Shown: positions 35,634 through 47,637, counted from the stretch's first letter. The stretch is DNA of 64,000 nt from Lactiplantibacillus brownii (GCF_031085375.1 NZ_JAVCWF010000001.1:2170001-2234000); one strand, 5' to 3'. Notes: generated by a model from the sequence alone, not told the origin. Numbers and translations are program-made.

Positions 35634-38600
35634 TCTGAATACCTCCCGCAGCAATTTTTGCTAAAACTTCACTCGGTGTGAGTGGTTGTAGATCATGGTA
35701 ATTGTTCTCAGATAGCATCGCATCAAATTGCATAATCGCTAAATAAGGTGAATATTGTAATGCCGTCGTTTTATCGGTCAAACGAACCGGATTTAACGCT
35801 AATGAGCCAGCAAAAATTGCTGCTGCCGCGTTAATGATCAATTGTTGATTATGCGTAATCAATTGCGTTAATTGTGCTTCGGTAACCAACGAAGGTGTGC
35901 GAGTGTTGGCATGATTATATTCTCCCGAAGCCTTACGTCTAAACGGATAAATTTTAGAGACGCCACTCTGTTTCTGGAGATCTGTATCTAATTTTTCTAA
36001 TAGCGTTGGATCATCCAGTAAAATGCCTTTATACTTATTGGCTTTTAGCATGGCGGCTTCAAAACCCGTTTTGACATCACTCGGTTTGAGCGTTGGATTT
36101 TGGATATGCATGTACAATGCGCCAGCTAACTTTACCTTGGCCTCTGGATCAGCCACAATTGTATGTTCATTACGCAACACCGCATCCAAATAGGTCAGCA
36201 TTTGCATGGCAATGCCGTAGTACGCTTCTTGAAAATCAAACCGATGGACAGATGACTTGTAATCCACAATACCTAAGAAGCGTTGGTCAGCAACCTGAAT
36301 TTGATCCAAACGGTCAATCTTGCCACGGACATGCACACTATGTTGGGCATCTACTTGAAAATCTAAGGCTTTCAAACCGTGTTCCTTGCCAACATTCCCG
36401 AATAACAGTTCCGTTTGTTCTGGTTGGGCCGCGGACCGTTGACTCTGATTGCGAATCGCACGCGCAATTTGACTGACCGTATTGATCAGCTGTTGCCGCA
36501 AATACGCCATCCGATTGGAACTTGATAGAATCATAAATTGTGGTTGGGCCAAAACTTCAGTCGTAATCTGACCCAAATAATGATCCAACTGGCCATCATC
36601 TAAAGTACCTAAACTTAAATGATCCGCACGCACGGCCTTGACCAAGCCATCCAAAACGGCATGGAAGAATTCCCCGGTACTAGCTGCGGATAATTCAAAA
36701 ACATCGCGCTCTCGTAGTTTCAAGCCATACTTTAAAAAGTAAGCGTACTGATTCCGATAAAATTCTTCCAGTTTAGAAATGGATGTATAGATTTGATTGC
36801 CATATAGTGCTTTGACCGATTCAGGCTTCAAGGGCACCGGAATGTTACGGTAGCTTAGACCAGCCAACAATTGTTGTGCTAAGGCCCCAAATTCTGGGTC
36901 ATTAGTCAGCTGCCGCCGCAACCAAACCCAGACTGGTGCAGGCCGTAGTGCGGCCCCAACTCGGTTACGGTCCATATTGGTCGTCAACACTTCACGATAA
37001 ACTTGAATCACATGCGTGATCGTCCGCCGCTTCGTGCCTACAAATGGCTTAATCGCCGTCACAGTTGGATCTGGTGCACTCAGATAGACTCGGGTTGGTA
37101 ACTTAAAGTGTTGCTGAATCTGTTTAACATAATTTGAAAGTCCTAAATCAGTTTCCTGATCATCTTTTAAAGGCGCACTCAAATACAGCCGTTCAGTAGC
37201 ATTCATGAAAGCTAAGTAGTTCAAACAGCGCTCATCACCTAACTGAATAACGGCAGAATCACTCAAATAGTGGTCCCCATCCAACTGATCAATAGCTGAC
37301 TTTAAGGCCGATTTGTCGACATCACTCAACAAATCATTAGTCATGATTCGATCTGGCATGACTAAATCAGTCGCCCCAATCATGAAGACGATCTTTCGGT
37401 TTTGGCTTTGGACCATCCCACTTTCAGAAATCAGGACTTGATCTAATGTTGAAGGAATCTGTGAATAACTAGCCCCTTCAAAACCCGCCTGTAGCAAGGC
37501 TAAAAAGTCTTCACTTTTGAAAGCTGACGACCCTAGCAACGTGACAAATTCATCCAGCATATTGCAGAAAGTTTGCCAGGTCTGTTCAGGTTCGGCTGCC
37601 GCCGCCACATCTTGATGATCGAGTGCCTGATCACGCCAAGCCAATAATTGCTGATCCACACCATGCTGTGTCAGAAAGTCAAACAAATCTGTGGCTGCCG
37701 TCCGACCATCTGCGGCCTTAGCCAATTTTTTGAAGAACGGTGGGAAAATTTGGGCCACAAAATGATGAATTAAGTTAATTTGCTTTGAAATAGCGACATT
37801 CTCATCCGTTTCAACACCCGCATCGCCAGCTGTAAATTGGTAATACTGCCAATCAGCTTTTTCTAACCAACGCCGACCAGTATAGCCACTCTTTAGAATG
37901 AAGTTTTCGGTGAGATCTACTGCTTGGCGGTAGGCCTGACGTGACATGACCTGTCCGTTAATGACTGGTAACAATAATTCAGTTTTCAAGACACGCATGA
38001 CATCTCGATATTGATAATGTTTAGCGTCCAAATCAAATAACGCACTGATTAATTCAACGAGTGGATGGTCCGCCATCGCACGTTGTAGATCGACAAAATA
38101 AGGTACTTGTTGGGTCTGAAAGATTGGCGCCAGCATCGTTTGGTAATTGGTCAAATGCCGTGTAATCACTAGAAAATCTTGATAATGATAGTTACCCGTC
38201 GTGACCAATTGGCGAATTTGCCGAGCAACTTGGGCTAGTTCAGTCTGCCGATTATCCGTTCGAAAAATTTGTAAATCCGTATTCTGTGGTTCGTAGCCAC
38301 TCGCGTGTTGTGGCTGACCGCGCCAATAATCATCTAATGCGGCTAATCCTGGTGTCACACGCGATGTTTTAACTTTAATATCCATACCAACATGGATCTG
38401 ACGCACTTGGGCGTACTGAAACAACCGATAATATAAACGCCCGGTCTGATAAAACAAGCTACCATTTTCAGGGAGTTTTTGCGTGACTGCTTTATCTAAC
38501 ATCAGACTGATCGTCACTTGGGCGCCGCGTTCCAACATTGTTGTAATGAGGGCTTGTTGTTGCCCAGGTAGCTGCGCAAAACCGGCTAATTCCAAATAAA

Positions 38601-39213
38601 CGTGCATCTGACTGAGATCGCGATGTTGTAAATAGTTATTCAGTTCGGCCAACACATCCGCTGGCTTCAAATATTTACCGGCCGTGGCGGTCACAAAATC
38701 ACCGTAGACAATCGCTAAATCATGCAACTTCGCTTGTAGATCACCGGCTGGTGCTTGCAACGCTAACTGGGTGACATCTTCTGGGGCCAAGTTAGCCGTT
38801 TGGAGTTCATTGATTTCTTTGGCTAACTGGGTGATAAAACCCGTTTGGGAGACTTCACCGCCAAATAATCGTAGTTCGTCCGCGTGTGCCCGCAAAATTC
38901 GGTACAGCAACATATCAATCCCAGCCGCGGATAATCGTGGCACTTGATAAGCGGCCTCATTTTTCATGAGATACCATGCCAACCGCGTAAATGAAAAGAC
39001 TTGGACTTGGGTTTGCGCATAAAGTTTGTCTTGTCCGGCAGCTTGTGCCAACCGATTTAAGACATCAACTTCGGTGTCGAATTTGATATGGTTCGGCACT
39101 AAATAAAAAAATTGGTCATTAGACTGAGCAGTGCTTAAGGCTTTCACCAATTGTTGCACCATCACTTGACGATGATCGACCTGAGCGGGTCCCAGCACAA
39201 ATTGTAAACTCAC
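35626..39213 (-). CDS. addB: ATP-dependent nuclease subunit B (AddB/RexB)
   Basis: 1195 aa, first gene of the addB-addA pair, GTG start after AAGGAGGAATTGCC. A helicase-like N-terminal body and a C-terminal nuclease (KIDRLDQ...GIVDYKSS) are present. Two usual AddB features look lost: the N-terminal Walker A loop reads LGPAQVDHR, and the positions of the four iron-sulfur cysteines read FYRNQYAYF and LQYSPYLAIMQFD with no Cys. This is consistent with the RexB branch, which keeps the nuclease but diverges elsewhere. Confidence 0.92.
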   Translation of the reverse strand: MSLQFVLGPAQVDHRQVMVQQLVKALSTAQSNDQFFYLVPNHIKFDTEVDVLNRLAQAAGQDKLYAQTQVQVFSFTRLAWYLMKNEAAYQVPRLSAAGIDMLLYRILRAHADELRLFGGEVSQTGFITQLAKEINELQTANLAPEDVTQLALQAPAGDLQAKLHDLAIVYGDFVTATAGKYLKPADVLAELNNYLQHRDLSQMHVYLELAGFAQLPGQQQALITTMLERGAQVTISLMLDKAVTQKLPENGSLFYQTGRLYYRLFQYAQVRQIHVGMDIKVKTSRVTPGLAALDDYWRGQPQHASGYEPQNTDLQIFRTDNRQTELAQVARQIRQLVTTGNYHYQDFLVITRHLTNYQTMLAPIFQTQQVPYFVDLQRAMADHPLVELISALFDLDAKHYQYRDVMRVLKTELLLPVINGQVMSRQAYRQAVDLTENFILKSGYTGRRWLEKADWQYYQFTAGDAGVETDENVAISKQINLIHHFVAQIFPPFFKKLAKAADGRTAATDLFDFLTQHGVDQQLLAWRDQALDHQDVAAAAEPEQTWQTFCNMLDEFVTLLGSSAFKSEDFLALLQAGFEGASYSQIPSTLDQVLISESGMVQSQNRKIVFMIGATDLVMPDRIMTNDLLSDVDKSALKSAIDQLDGDHYLSDSAVIQLGDERCLNYLAFMNATERLYLSAPLKDDQETDLGLSNYVKQIQQHFKLPTRVYLSAPDPTVTAIKPFVGTKRRTITHVIQVYREVLTTNMDRNRVGAALRPAPVWVWLRRQLTNDPEFGALAQQLLAGLSYRNIPVPLKPESVKALYGNQIYTSISKLEEFYRNQYAYFLKYGLKLRERDVFELSAASTGEFFHAVLDGLVKAVRADHLSLGTLDDGQLDHYLGQITTEVLAQPQFMILSSSNRMAYLRQQLINTVSQIARAIRNQSQRSAAQPEQTELLFGNVGKEHGLKALDFQVDAQHSVHVRGKIDRLDQIQVADQRFLGIVDYKSSVHRFDFQEAYYGIAMQMLTYLDAVLRNEHTIVADPEAKVKLAGALYMHIQNPTLKPSDVKTGFEAAMLKANKYKGILLDDPTLLEKLDTDLQKQSGVSKIYPFRRKASGEYNHANTRTPSLVTEAQLTQLITHNQQLIINAAAAIFAGSLALNPVRLTDKTTALQYSPYLAIMQFDAMLSENNYHDLQPLTPSEVLAKIAAGGIQND

Positions 39214-39404
39214 GGCAATTCCTCCTTTAATCTGAACAAACGTTCTATGTAATTATGTCTCATTATCGCATACTTAACTGAGCAAAAAAAGGCGACGTTA
39301 TCGACCAATTTTTCCATTTTTTTAAACCAACTTACACGCCTAATTATCCACGTTGCCACAAGTCAGCAGCCAGCATCATAACCACTAACCCTCTCAGCCT
39401 AGCA

Positions 39405-39454
39405 AAAAAAGCTGACAAGCCACGTCATTTCACGAGGCTTCGCCAACTTTTTTT
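39405..39454 (-). terminator. Probable pyr operon terminator
   Basis: On the minus strand AAGCC-CGT..ACG-GGCTT inside AAAAAAAGTTGGCG...CAGCTTTTTTT. It lies 350 bp beyond pyrE, on the far side of the repeat. Confidence 0.55.
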
Positions 39455-39570
39455 AAAATTAAACTAGGTATTTATGCGCATCTGCTTAACTCACCGCTCC
39501 GATTGGTCAATAGTCCTGATACCAATTGGTGCATTAAGCGTACCAATATCCTTTTGGTTGTTAACACTGT

Positions 39571-39752
39571 TTGACGTCGGAGTGGACCAGCCTGTTTGCC
39601 GTGTCGAGACACTTAGCTGGGTGATTTTCCCAGGTTAGTGTCTGGCCGACTTTTAAGACACGGGCTTCGGCTTAAAAGCGCCCTGCAGACCGCTTTTTGG
39701 CTGCAGGTCTGCCTCCACGGCGAACGTGCTGGTCCACGGAGACGGACAATCA
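39571..39752 (+). repeat. Structured repeat, type A (copy 3, complete three-hairpin form)
   Basis: Outer arms GTGGACCAGC (39582-39591) and GCTGGTCCAC (39728-39737) are flanked by GGA on both sides. Inside are hairpin 1 (39607-39621 with 39629-39643), hairpin 2 (CTTTTAAG/CTTAAAAG) and hairpin 3 (GCAGACC/GGTCTGC). Hairpins 1 and 2 are absent from copies 1 and 4. Confidence 0.88.
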
Positions 39753-39797
39753 ATGACTTATTTTAATAAATACGAACAATAAAAGTTTTCTAGAATT

Positions 39798-40436
39798 TTA
39801 GTGTTCCGCGCCCCAGCTGGCTGGATTTTGCCGCCAAGCATGGAGTGACGCTAAGTCATCATCAGTAATTTCATTGGCCTGCCGAGCGACTTCAATCAAG
39901 GTCGTATAATTCGTCAAACTAAATAAGGGTAATTTTGCTGCCGCAAAGTTCGTCGTTGCAGCGGCCAATTGATAACTAAAGATCGACCCAACGGCTTGGA
40001 TGTCGCCGCCTTCAGCTTGTACCGCTTTGGCTGCTTGCAGCACACTGCCCCCCGTTGAAATCAAATCATCGAGCATGACGACTTTTTCACCAGGCTTAAA
40101 GACGCCTTCGATTTGACGACCAGCACCATGATCCTTAGGCTTTGAACGAACATAGATTAACGGTAATTCCAGAATTTGTGCAACCCACGCCGCATGTGGA
40201 ATGCCCGCCGTCGCCACGCCGGCAATGACTTCGGTGTCTGGATATTGTTCGCGAATAATCGCTGCAATCCCTGTCGCAATGTGTGTTCGAACCGTTGGAT
40301 ACGAGATTGTCAACCGGTTATCAGTGTAGATGGGACTGTGCATCCCACTTGCCCAAGTAAACGGTTCATTTGGTCGTAAGGTAACGGCTTTTATTTTAAG
40401 TAGATCCGCTGCGATTGTTGCTGCAATTTTAGTCAT
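39798..40436 (-). CDS. pyrE: Orotate phosphoribosyltransferase
   Basis: 212 aa. It joins orotate and PRPP to give OMP. The PRPP loop is [14 protein letters not shown], and [12 protein letters not shown] carries the flexible-loop lysines. Last gene of the pyr operon. ATG 40436 lies 8 nt after GGAG; its start overlaps the pyrF stop by 8 nt, so translation is coupled. Confidence 0.95.
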   Translation of the reverse strand: MTKIAATIAADLLKIKAVTLRPNEPFTWASGMHSPIYTDNRLTISYPTVRTHIATGIAAIIREQYPDTEVIAGVATAGIPHAAWVAQILELPLIYVRSKPKDHGAGRQIEGVFKPGEKVVMLDDLISTGGSVLQAAKAVQAEGGDIQAVGSIFSYQLAAATTNFAAAKLPLFSLTNYTTLIEVARQANEITDDDLASLHAWRQNPASWGAEH

Positions 40437-41151
40437 TAGCTGCACTCCATTCTGTCATAATTTGTTGATACGCTTGCACGGCATCTGTGGCCTGCGTGAT
40501 TGGCCGACCGACCACTAGCCCATTACTACCGGCTTGAGCGGCCGCAGTCGGTGTCATCACGCGTTGTTGATCATCGGCAGCCGCCGTAGCTGGCCGAATA
40601 CCTGGGGTAATCCCAATAAAGTCCGAGCCAACTGCAGCATGAATGGCCGCAACCTCTTGCGCTGAACAAATCACGCCATCACAACCACTGGCTTGGGCCA
40701 GTTCTGCATAATGTACCACGCTAGCTTGCACCGTTCCAGGAATTTGCTGATCCGTATTTAGCATCGCTTGATTCGTCGACGTTAATTGTGTAATCGCCAA
40801 TAATTTTGGTGCTGGTAACCCTTTTTCAGCCGCACCGGCAACCAATCCACGTTTGGCCGCCGCTAACATCACATGTCCACCAGCGGCGTGAACCGTTGTA
40901 TAGCGCACACCCAAACGACCAATGACGCGCATTGCGGATTCAACTGTATTCGGAATATCATGTAATTTTAAATCTAGGAAAACGGCATGCCCACGAGCCA
41001 CAATAGTCTGCACGATCTGTGGCCCCGCCGCATAAAATAGTTCCATCCCGATTTTAACGGTTAACTTGGCTGTCGTCGGAAACTGGTCTAAGAAGGCCAA
41101 AGCTCGCTCAGCAGTCGGAAAGTCTAGGGCAATAATAACTGGTCGACTCAT
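40429..41151 (-). CDS. pyrF: Orotidine-5'-phosphate decarboxylase
   Basis: 240 aa (beta/alpha)8 enzyme converting OMP to UMP. The catalytic Asp/Lys network is in [13 protein letters not shown], and ITPGIRP is the phosphate-binding end. ATG 41151 overlaps the pyrD stop by ATGA after TGGAGGTCCAAGG. Confidence 0.96.
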   Translation of the reverse strand: MSRPVIIALDFPTAERALAFLDQFPTTAKLTVKIGMELFYAAGPQIVQTIVARGHAVFLDLKLHDIPNTVESAMRVIGRLGVRYTTVHAAGGHVMLAAAKRGLVAGAAEKGLPAPKLLAITQLTSTNQAMLNTDQQIPGTVQASVVHYAELAQASGCDGVICSAQEVAAIHAAVGSDFIGITPGIRPATAAADDQQRVMTPTAAAQAGSNGLVVGRPITQATDAVQAYQQIMTEWSAAND

Positions 41152-42065
41152 CCTTGGACCTCCGCAATCAAACCACTTAAACTTTCAATGTCATACTTAT
41201 CCATCGCCGCAGGTAACCCGGCAATAATGTCGGTACAAGCAGTGGGATGACCGTACGTGGCCGCCCCGACTTCAACTGCATTGGCACCTGCCAAATAGAA
41301 TTCAAGAACATCCGCGGGAGTGAAGACCCCGCCGACCCCAATAATCGGTAATTTTGTTTGCTGCCGCACTTGGTGAATCATCCGTACTGCTAACGGATGG
41401 ATCGCTTTACCAGACAAGCCACCCGTTCCATGTGCTAAGATCGGTTGGCGCGTCTTCAAATCAATCCCCATCCCAGTCAACGTGTTGATCATCGTGAGTC
41501 CAGCCGCACCACCCGCTTCAGCAGCGGCGGCGATTGGCACAATGTCCGTCACGTTAGGCGTTAGCTTCATAAACACGGGCTTATCGGTCACCGCCACAAT
41601 GGCTTGCGTCAAATCCTTGACCAGTGTTGGATCTGTACCAAAAGCCAGCCCGCCATGATCAACGTTTGGACAAGAAATGTTGATTTCTAATAACTTAACG
41701 TTGGCAGCGGTCGTCATCTTCTTAGCCACCGCAACATACTCATCAAAGGTACTTCCAGCCACACTGCCGACAATCGGTAAGTCAGGATAGTTTGCAGCTA
41801 ACCAAGGCAACTTTTCAGCTAGGACATTGTCAATGCCCGGATTCTTCAACCCAATCGCATTTAACCAGCCAGCGGTCGTTGGTGCCGTCGTTGGCCGTGG
41901 ATTACCTTCTCGTGGTGTTGCCGTAGTCGATTTAATAACGAGCCCACCAAGTGCGCCCAAATTGAGTTGCTGAGCCATCGTTTGACCATATGCGGCGGTC
42001 CCGCTTGCGGGCATCACCGGATTTTTTAACGTGACACCAGCTAAATTCACTGCTAATCGTTCCAT
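41148..42065 (-). CDS. pyrD: Dihydroorotate dehydrogenase, class 1B catalytic subunit type
   Basis: 305 aa FMN barrel enzyme oxidising dihydroorotate to orotate. The active-site Cys is in [14 protein letters not shown], as in class 1 enzymes; the length and sequence ([20 protein letters not shown]) fit PyrDB, which normally uses NAD+ through the PyrK iron-sulfur flavoprotein. No pyrK is in this operon or window. The ribosome site is AGGGGC before ATG 42065. Confidence 0.92.
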   Translation of the reverse strand: MERLAVNLAGVTLKNPVMPASGTAAYGQTMAQQLNLGALGGLVIKSTTATPREGNPRPTTAPTTAGWLNAIGLKNPGIDNVLAEKLPWLAANYPDLPIVGSVAGSTFDEYVAVAKKMTTAANVKLLEINISCPNVDHGGLAFGTDPTLVKDLTQAIVAVTDKPVFMKLTPNVTDIVPIAAAAEAGGAAGLTMINTLTGMGIDLKTRQPILAHGTGGLSGKAIHPLAVRMIHQVRQQTKLPIIGVGGVFTPADVLEFYLAGANAVEVGAATYGHPTACTDIIAGLPAAMDKYDIESLSGLIAEVQG

Positions 42066-42084
42066 GTCGAGCCCCTTTTCGTGT

Positions 42085-45000
42085 TTATAATGCCTGCGTG
42101 ACGAATGATTGTGATTCTAAGACTTGTAAAATTGCTGCAACGGTATCAAGTGCGGTGAATAACGGAATGCCATGCGCAATCGAAGTGTTTCGAATCAACG
42201 CGCCATCATCGGCGGCATGTTCTTCATCCGAGACCGTATTGATGACCACTTGGATCTGACCGGCTTCCATTTGATGTAACAAATCATTTTCACCCGTCGC
42301 AATCTTATCCACGACACTCACCGGTAAATGATGTGTGGTTAAATAAGTCGCAGTACCGCTCGTGGCAACCAATTGATACCCTAAAGCATGGAATCGTTGT
42401 GCGAGTTTCAAAGCTTCGGGCTTGTCGTCATCACGGACCGTCAATAAGATATTCCCATGATTTGGCACATGTAATTTAGCGGCTTCAAAGGCTTTGTATA
42501 GTGCCTTAGCCATTGTTTGATCGCTACCCATGACTTCCCCGGTGGACTTCATTTCTGGTCCCAGCAAGCTGTCCACTTGGTTCAGTTTAGAGAAGGAGAA
42601 GACGGGTGCTTTCACATGGACCAGTTGACCCGTTGGTGCTAAGCCATCTTGATACCCTTGACTCGCTAACGATTGTCCTAAAATGACCCGGGTTGCCACT
42701 TGCGCCATCGGAATGCTGGTCACTTTGCTTAAAAATGGAACCGTCCGACTAGCTCGTGGATTCACTTCAATCACATAAACTTGTTCTTCATGAATGACAA
42801 ATTGGATATTCATCATCCCGATACAGTTTAAACTGATGGCTAACTGCTTCGTGTATTTCACGATCTGACGTTGGACATCCGCGGACAATGATTGTGGCGG
42901 ATAGACGGCCATGGAGTCACCGGAATGGACCCCGGCCCGTTCGATATGTTCCATGATGCCTGGAATTAAGACTGTTTTACCATCACAGATGGCGTCAACT
43001 TCACACTCTTTGCCGACTAAGTAACTGTCGATCAATACCGGATGATCATGCGACACTTTGACCGCATTATGCATGTAGTAGTCAAGGTCAGCCTGCTTTT
43101 TAACGATTTCCATCGCGCGCCCACCGAGCACGTAACTTGGCCGTACTAAGACGGGATAACCGATTTTTTCAGCAATCTTCAAAGCCGTGGCTTCATCACT
43201 TGCTGTATCCCCAGCCGGTTGCGGAATCTTCAAGGACTTAATGACTTTATCAAATTCATCACGGTCTTCAGCGCGATCCACATCCGTCACACTTGTGCCT
43301 AAAATTTTTACACCGTGTTCCGCGAGTGGTGCGGCTAAATTGATCGCCGTTTGCCCCCCAAATTGCACGATGACACCAGTGGGTTGTTCGAGGTCGATCA
43401 CATTCATGACATCTTCAATCGTTAATGGTTCGAAGTACAACTTGTCAGAAATCGAGAAGTCCGTCGAGACCGTTTCAGGATTGCTATTCATAATAATCGC
43501 TTCATAGCCGGCTTTTTGAATCGCCTTCACTGAATGTACCGTGGCATAATCGAATTCGACCCCTTGACCGATACGAATGGGTCCCGAACCGAGCACTAAC
43601 ACGGATGGTTTCTGCGAGACTAAGCTTTCATTTTCAGTCTCATAGGTGCCATAGTAGTATGGCGTGGTTGAGGCAAATTCGCCCGCACAAGTATCGACCA
43701 TTTTATAAACGGGGACCAATTGATGGGCTTTGCGGAATGTCCGCACACCATCAATGGTTTCATTCCAAAAGTCCGCGATGGTTTGGTCCGCAAAGCCGTT
43801 TCGTTTTGCGGTCGTCAAGACTTCTAAATCGTCCACATGAGTCTTCAACTCGTCCTCAATTTCAATAATGTGCAATAACTTATCTAAGAAAAACAAATTG
43901 ATTTTGGTGAGTTCAGCGATTTTCTCAATCGTATACCCGCGGCGAATCGCTTCGGCTAAGTAGAATAACCGATCATCTTGCGCATGAATTAATTTATCAC
44001 TCAAAGTATCATCATCGACGTGCGCCAAAGCGGGTTCATCAATATACGTTACCCCGATTTCAAGGGAACGAACGGCCTTTAGCGTGGCTTCTTCGATGTT
44101 ACGACCAATCGCCATGACTTCACCGGTGGCCTTCATTTGTGTCCCTAAGCGCCGATCCGCATGAGTAAATTTATCAAAGGGCCAACGTGGAATTTTACAA
44201 ACGACGTAGTCCAAAGCGGGTTCAAATTCCGCATAAGTCGTTCCAGTGACCGGATTCTTGATTTCATCTAAGTGCAGACCAACCGCAATCTTAGCAGCCA
44301 TCTTGGCAATCGGATAACCCGTTGCCTTGGAAGCCAACGCTGAGGAACGGCTGACCCGTGGATTCACTTCAATAACATAGTAATTGAAACTATTCGGATC
44401 TAAGGCCAATTGAACGTTACAGCCGCCTTCAATCTTCAAGGCGCGGATAATTTTCAACGAAGCATCACGTAATAGTTGAACTTCCCGATCCGCCAAAGTT
44501 TGAACGGGGGCGTAGACAATCGAGTCACCGGTATGAATCCCCACTGGGTCGAAGTTTTCCATGTTGCAGACCACCATCGCGTTATCAGCGGCATCTCGCA
44601 TCACTTCAAATTCAATTTCTTTATAACCAGCAATACTTTGTTCGATCAACACTTGAGTCACTGGTGATAAGGACAACCCATTTTCGGCGATGGTTCGCAG
44701 CTCAGCTTCCGTTTCGGCAATCCCACCACCGGTTCCTCCCATGGTAAAGGCTGGGCGGACGATGACCGGATAACCAGTCTTAGTCGCAAAGGCCACCGCT
44801 TCTTCAACGGTATAAGCGATCCCAGAGGCGGGGACGGGTTCACCTAACTTTTCCATTAAGTCTTTAAATTGTTCCCGGTCTTCAGCTTGATCGATTGCAC
44901 TCAGCTTCGTCCCTAACAATTCAATCTTAAGTTCTTTTAAAATACCCGACTTGGATAATTCCATTGCCATGTTTAGGCCTTGTTGTCCACCCAACGTCGG

Positions 45001-45261
45001 TAGAATAGCATCTGGATGTTCTTTTCGTAAAATTTGGGAAACAAACTCCAACGTAATGGGTTCCAAGTAAACTTGGTCGGCAATCTCTTTGTCCGTCATG
45101 ATCGTCGCTGGATTAGAGTTCACTAAAACGACTTCGTAGCCCAGTTCTTTCAAGGCCAGACAAGCTTGCGTCCCAGAATAGTCAAATTCAGCCGCTTGAC
45201 CAATGATAATAGGACCAGAACCGATCACCATGATCTTATGAATATCTGTGCGTTTAGGCAT
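42085..45261 (-). CDS. pyrAB: Carbamoyl-phosphate synthase large subunit, pyrimidine-specific
   Basis: 1058 aa, made of two homologous ATP-grasp halves (each opening with IGSGPI.IGQ.EFDYSG/A; the second near residue 560) and a C-terminal MGS-like allosteric domain (~930-1058, [10 protein letters not shown]). It makes carbamoyl phosphate from bicarbonate, ammonia and ATP. It overlaps the small-subunit gene by 8 nt. Being inside the PyrR-controlled operon, it serves pyrimidine rather than arginine synthesis. Confidence 0.96.
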   Translation of the reverse strand: MPKRTDIHKIMVIGSGPIIIGQAAEFDYSGTQACLALKELGYEVVLVNSNPATIMTDKEIADQVYLEPITLEFVSQILRKEHPDAILPTLGGQQGLNMAMELSKSGILKELKIELLGTKLSAIDQAEDREQFKDLMEKLGEPVPASGIAYTVEEAVAFATKTGYPVIVRPAFTMGGTGGGIAETEAELRTIAENGLSLSPVTQVLIEQSIAGYKEIEFEVMRDAADNAMVVCNMENFDPVGIHTGDSIVYAPVQTLADREVQLLRDASLKIIRALKIEGGCNVQLALDPNSFNYYVIEVNPRVSRSSALASKATGYPIAKMAAKIAVGLHLDEIKNPVTGTTYAEFEPALDYVVCKIPRWPFDKFTHADRRLGTQMKATGEVMAIGRNIEEATLKAVRSLEIGVTYIDEPALAHVDDDTLSDKLIHAQDDRLFYLAEAIRRGYTIEKIAELTKINLFFLDKLLHIIEIEDELKTHVDDLEVLTTAKRNGFADQTIADFWNETIDGVRTFRKAHQLVPVYKMVDTCAGEFASTTPYYYGTYETENESLVSQKPSVLVLGSGPIRIGQGVEFDYATVHSVKAIQKAGYEAIIMNSNPETVSTDFSISDKLYFEPLTIEDVMNVIDLEQPTGVIVQFGGQTAINLAAPLAEHGVKILGTSVTDVDRAEDRDEFDKVIKSLKIPQPAGDTASDEATALKIAEKIGYPVLVRPSYVLGGRAMEIVKKQADLDYYMHNAVKVSHDHPVLIDSYLVGKECEVDAICDGKTVLIPGIMEHIERAGVHSGDSMAVYPPQSLSADVQRQIVKYTKQLAISLNCIGMMNIQFVIHEEQVYVIEVNPRASRTVPFLSKVTSIPMAQVATRVILGQSLASQGYQDGLAPTGQLVHVKAPVFSFSKLNQVDSLLGPEMKSTGEVMGSDQTMAKALYKAFEAAKLHVPNHGNILLTVRDDDKPEALKLAQRFHALGYQLVATSGTATYLTTHHLPVSVVDKIATGENDLLHQMEAGQIQVVINTVSDEEHAADDGALIRNTSIAHGIPLFTALDTVAAILQVLESQSFVTQAL

Positions 45262-46348
45262 TGAAATTGCTTCCTTTCCGGGCCAATTGGTGGGCCGCCA
45301 TTAAATCAATAAATTCATCAAAAATATGATCAGCATCATGTGGACCAGGAGCGGCATCCGGATGATACTGCACCGAAAATGCGGGATAATTACGATGACG
45401 GACGCCTTCCACGGTGCCATCATTAATTTCTTCATGGGTGATTAATAAATCTGTTTTTGCCAAGGACTCGCGATCCACTGCATAGCCATGATTTTGTGAC
45501 GTAAAGTCAATCCGACCTGTCGCAATCTCACGAACCGGATGATTGAACCCGCGATGGCCAAACTTCATTTTGAAAGTATCGGCACCATTCGCTAAACAGA
45601 ACAGTTGATGGCCGAGACAAATCCCGAATAGCGGCACCTGCTTTTCAACTTCGCGAATCATCTCTTGCGCGCCTAAAACATCTTTCGGGTCGCCAGGGCC
45701 GTTGGTCAGCATAACGCCATCGGGATTGAGTTCCAGAATTTCACCCGCAGTCGCATGATACGGTAGCACCGTTATGTTACAGTGCCGCTTGGCCAATTCA
45801 CGCAGGATCGAGTGTTTCAGACCAAAGTCAACGACCACGACATTGGGACCAGTCGCCGGATTAGGATACGCATTATTGGTCGAACTCTCAGCAACCACCG
45901 CTTTATTCAAAACAGTGGCCTTTAATTGTGGCACCGTTTCCTGGGTGACTTCATCCACGATAGTTGCTTTCATGGCACCCTTTTCGCGAATATGTTTCGT
46001 GACCGCCCGAGTATCAATATCGGCGATACCGGGAATATCGTTTAATTTTAAGTAGTCGTCCAAAGACATTTCGCTGCGCCAATTGCTCGCTCGGCGCGCT
46101 AATTCATGCACCACCACGCCTTTACAAGTTGGCTTGATGGATTCATGGTCATCACGATTAATCCCGTAATTACCAATTAACGGATAAGTAAACATGAGGA
46201 TTTCGCCATTATAAGATTGATCGGTAATTGATTCTTGATAGCCGCTCATCCCAGTGTTGAACACGAGCTCGCCAATCGTGCCGGTAGTGGCGCCAAAACC
46301 CGTTCCCGGGTAGATGCTGCCATCCGCTAATACTAAATATCGTTTCAT
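45254..46348 (-). CDS. pyrAA: Carbamoyl-phosphate synthase small subunit (glutamine amidotransferase)
   Basis: 364 aa. The N-terminal domain has the substrate-channel part ([15 protein letters not shown]). The C-terminal class I amidotransferase has the Cys nucleophile in [10 protein letters not shown] and the His/Glu pair near [13 protein letters not shown]. It hydrolyses glutamine to feed ammonia to PyrAB. The start is ATG 46348, 5 bp after pyrC. Confidence 0.96.
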   Translation of the reverse strand: MKRYLVLADGSIYPGTGFGATTGTIGELVFNTGMSGYQESITDQSYNGEILMFTYPLIGNYGINRDDHESIKPTCKGVVVHELARRASNWRSEMSLDDYLKLNDIPGIADIDTRAVTKHIREKGAMKATIVDEVTQETVPQLKATVLNKAVVAESSTNNAYPNPATGPNVVVVDFGLKHSILRELAKRHCNITVLPYHATAGEILELNPDGVMLTNGPGDPKDVLGAQEMIREVEKQVPLFGICLGHQLFCLANGADTFKMKFGHRGFNHPVREIATGRIDFTSQNHGYAVDRESLAKTDLLITHEEINDGTVEGVRHRNYPAFSVQYHPDAAPGPHDADHIFDEFIDLMAAHQLARKGSNFNA

Positions 46349-46353
46349 GCTTG

Positions 46354-47637
46354 CTAGTCCTTTCCATAAACGACTTGGCCGTCAACCAGCGTCATTAAGA
46401 CGTTGCCGTAGACGTGCCAGCCGATAAACGGTGAGTTGTGGCCTTTTGATAACATCGTTGCGGCCTTAATTTCATACTCGTGGTCAAGATCAATAATGGC
46501 TAAATCCGCCGGCATCCCTGGCGCTAATCGCCCAGCTTGGTCGAGGTCAAATAATTGTGCTGGCTTCGTACTCATTAAGTCGATCAATTGACTTAGCGTG
46601 AGGAGCCTTGTTTTAACCAGCGCGGTATAGAGCGTGGCAAAAGCCGTTTCCAAGCCCGTAATTCCGAAGGCAGCCGTCTTCATGGAGCCACTCTTTTGCG
46701 CATCCGTGTGAGGGGCGTGGTCGGTCGCAATCATGTCGATCGTCCCATCTAACAATCCCGCAATTAACGCGGCGCGATCCTTAGGTGAACGTAACGGTGG
46801 ATTCATTTTCAACATCGGATTATCCAAGGTAATATCCGCATCCGTCAGTAATAAATGATGCGGCGAGACCTCACAAGTGACATTGATACCGGCGCGCTTC
46901 GCATCACGGATCACCCGGACACTTTCGGCAGTTGAAACGTGGCAAACGTGATAATGGACGCCACTGGCTTCGGCCAATAAAACATCCCGCGCAATTTGTG
47001 ACGATTCCGAAATGCCCATGATTCCTGGCAAACCTAACTTGTCCGCCACTGGGCCAGCGTTCATCACGCCACCCATCGTTAAGGAATCATCTTCCACGTG
47101 AGCTGCCAAGGTCAAACCGGCTTTAGCCGCCCCACACATGGCACGATACATCGTGCCTGCCGTTTGAACACCGGAACCATCGTTACTAACCGCAAAAGCC
47201 CCGGCTTGTTTGACCCCTTCAAAGTCGACTAACTCATCCCCCTGCCGATTTGTCGTGATACTGGCATATTGTGCTACATGGACGTGGGCTTTAGCCGCGT
47301 TTTCAGCGACCATCAGCGCAATTTTAGCCGGCGTATCGGGAACTGGATCGACATTCGGCATCGCCCCAATCGTGGTAAACCCACCGTGGGCGGCGGCTAG
47401 CGTCCCCGTTTCAATCGTTTCTTTTTCAGTCAGACCAGGATCGCGTAAGTGCACATGCACATCAACGAGTCCCGGTGTGACAAAACGATCCGCCGCGCAG
47501 ATGACATGATCCGCCGCGCCATATTGTTGATTCAGATCATGACCGATGGCTTTGATCTTACCGTCCTCAATCAGAATATCTTTAGTTGTTAATTGTTCCG
47601 CGTCTAAAACACGTGCATTTTTAATTAAAGTTGACAT
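46354..47637 (-). CDS. pyrC: Dihydroorotase
   Basis: 427 aa type I dihydroorotase, a zinc amidohydrolase closing carbamoyl aspartate to dihydroorotate. [11 protein letters not shown] is the metal-binding signature, and [10 protein letters not shown] and IATDHAPH carry further ligands. ATG 47637 ([12 protein letters not shown]) follows GAGGATGCCGCAA and overlaps pyrB by 17 nt; an upstream in-frame start would add 9 residues but lacks support. Confidence 0.95.
   Translation of the reverse strand: MSTLIKNARVLDAEQLTTKDILIEDGKIKAIGHDLNQQYGAADHVICAADRFVTPGLVDVHVHLRDPGLTEKETIETGTLAAAHGGFTTIGAMPNVDPVPDTPAKIALMVAENAAKAHVHVAQYASITTNRQGDELVDFEGVKQAGAFAVSNDGSGVQTAGTMYRAMCGAAKAGLTLAAHVEDDSLTMGGVMNAGPVADKLGLPGIMGISESSQIARDVLLAEASGVHYHVCHVSTAESVRVIRDAKRAGINVTCEVSPHHLLLTDADITLDNPMLKMNPPLRSPKDRAALIAGLLDGTIDMIATDHAPHTDAQKSGSMKTAAFGITGLETAFATLYTALVKTRLLTLSQLIDLMSTKPAQLFDLDQAGRLAPGMPADLAIIDLDHEYEIKAATMLSKGHNSPFIGWHVYGNVLMTLVDGQVVYGKD

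Larger units (their letters stand above)
39214..39797. other. 584-bp intergenic region holding a terminator and a full-length type A repeat
   Basis: Between pyrE (ends 39798) and addB (starts 39213). It has A/T-rich sequence at 39240-39400, a bidirectional hairpin at 39405-39454, a short type B remnant near 39489-39500 followed by type A-linked spacer, and the complete type A element 39571-39752. No gene seen. Confidence 0.7.

Noticed and set aside
39571..39752. Type A repeat as the terminator of the pyr operon
   Set aside because: It has strong stems but no T-run directly after them on the minus strand; the hairpin at 39405-39454 fits better.
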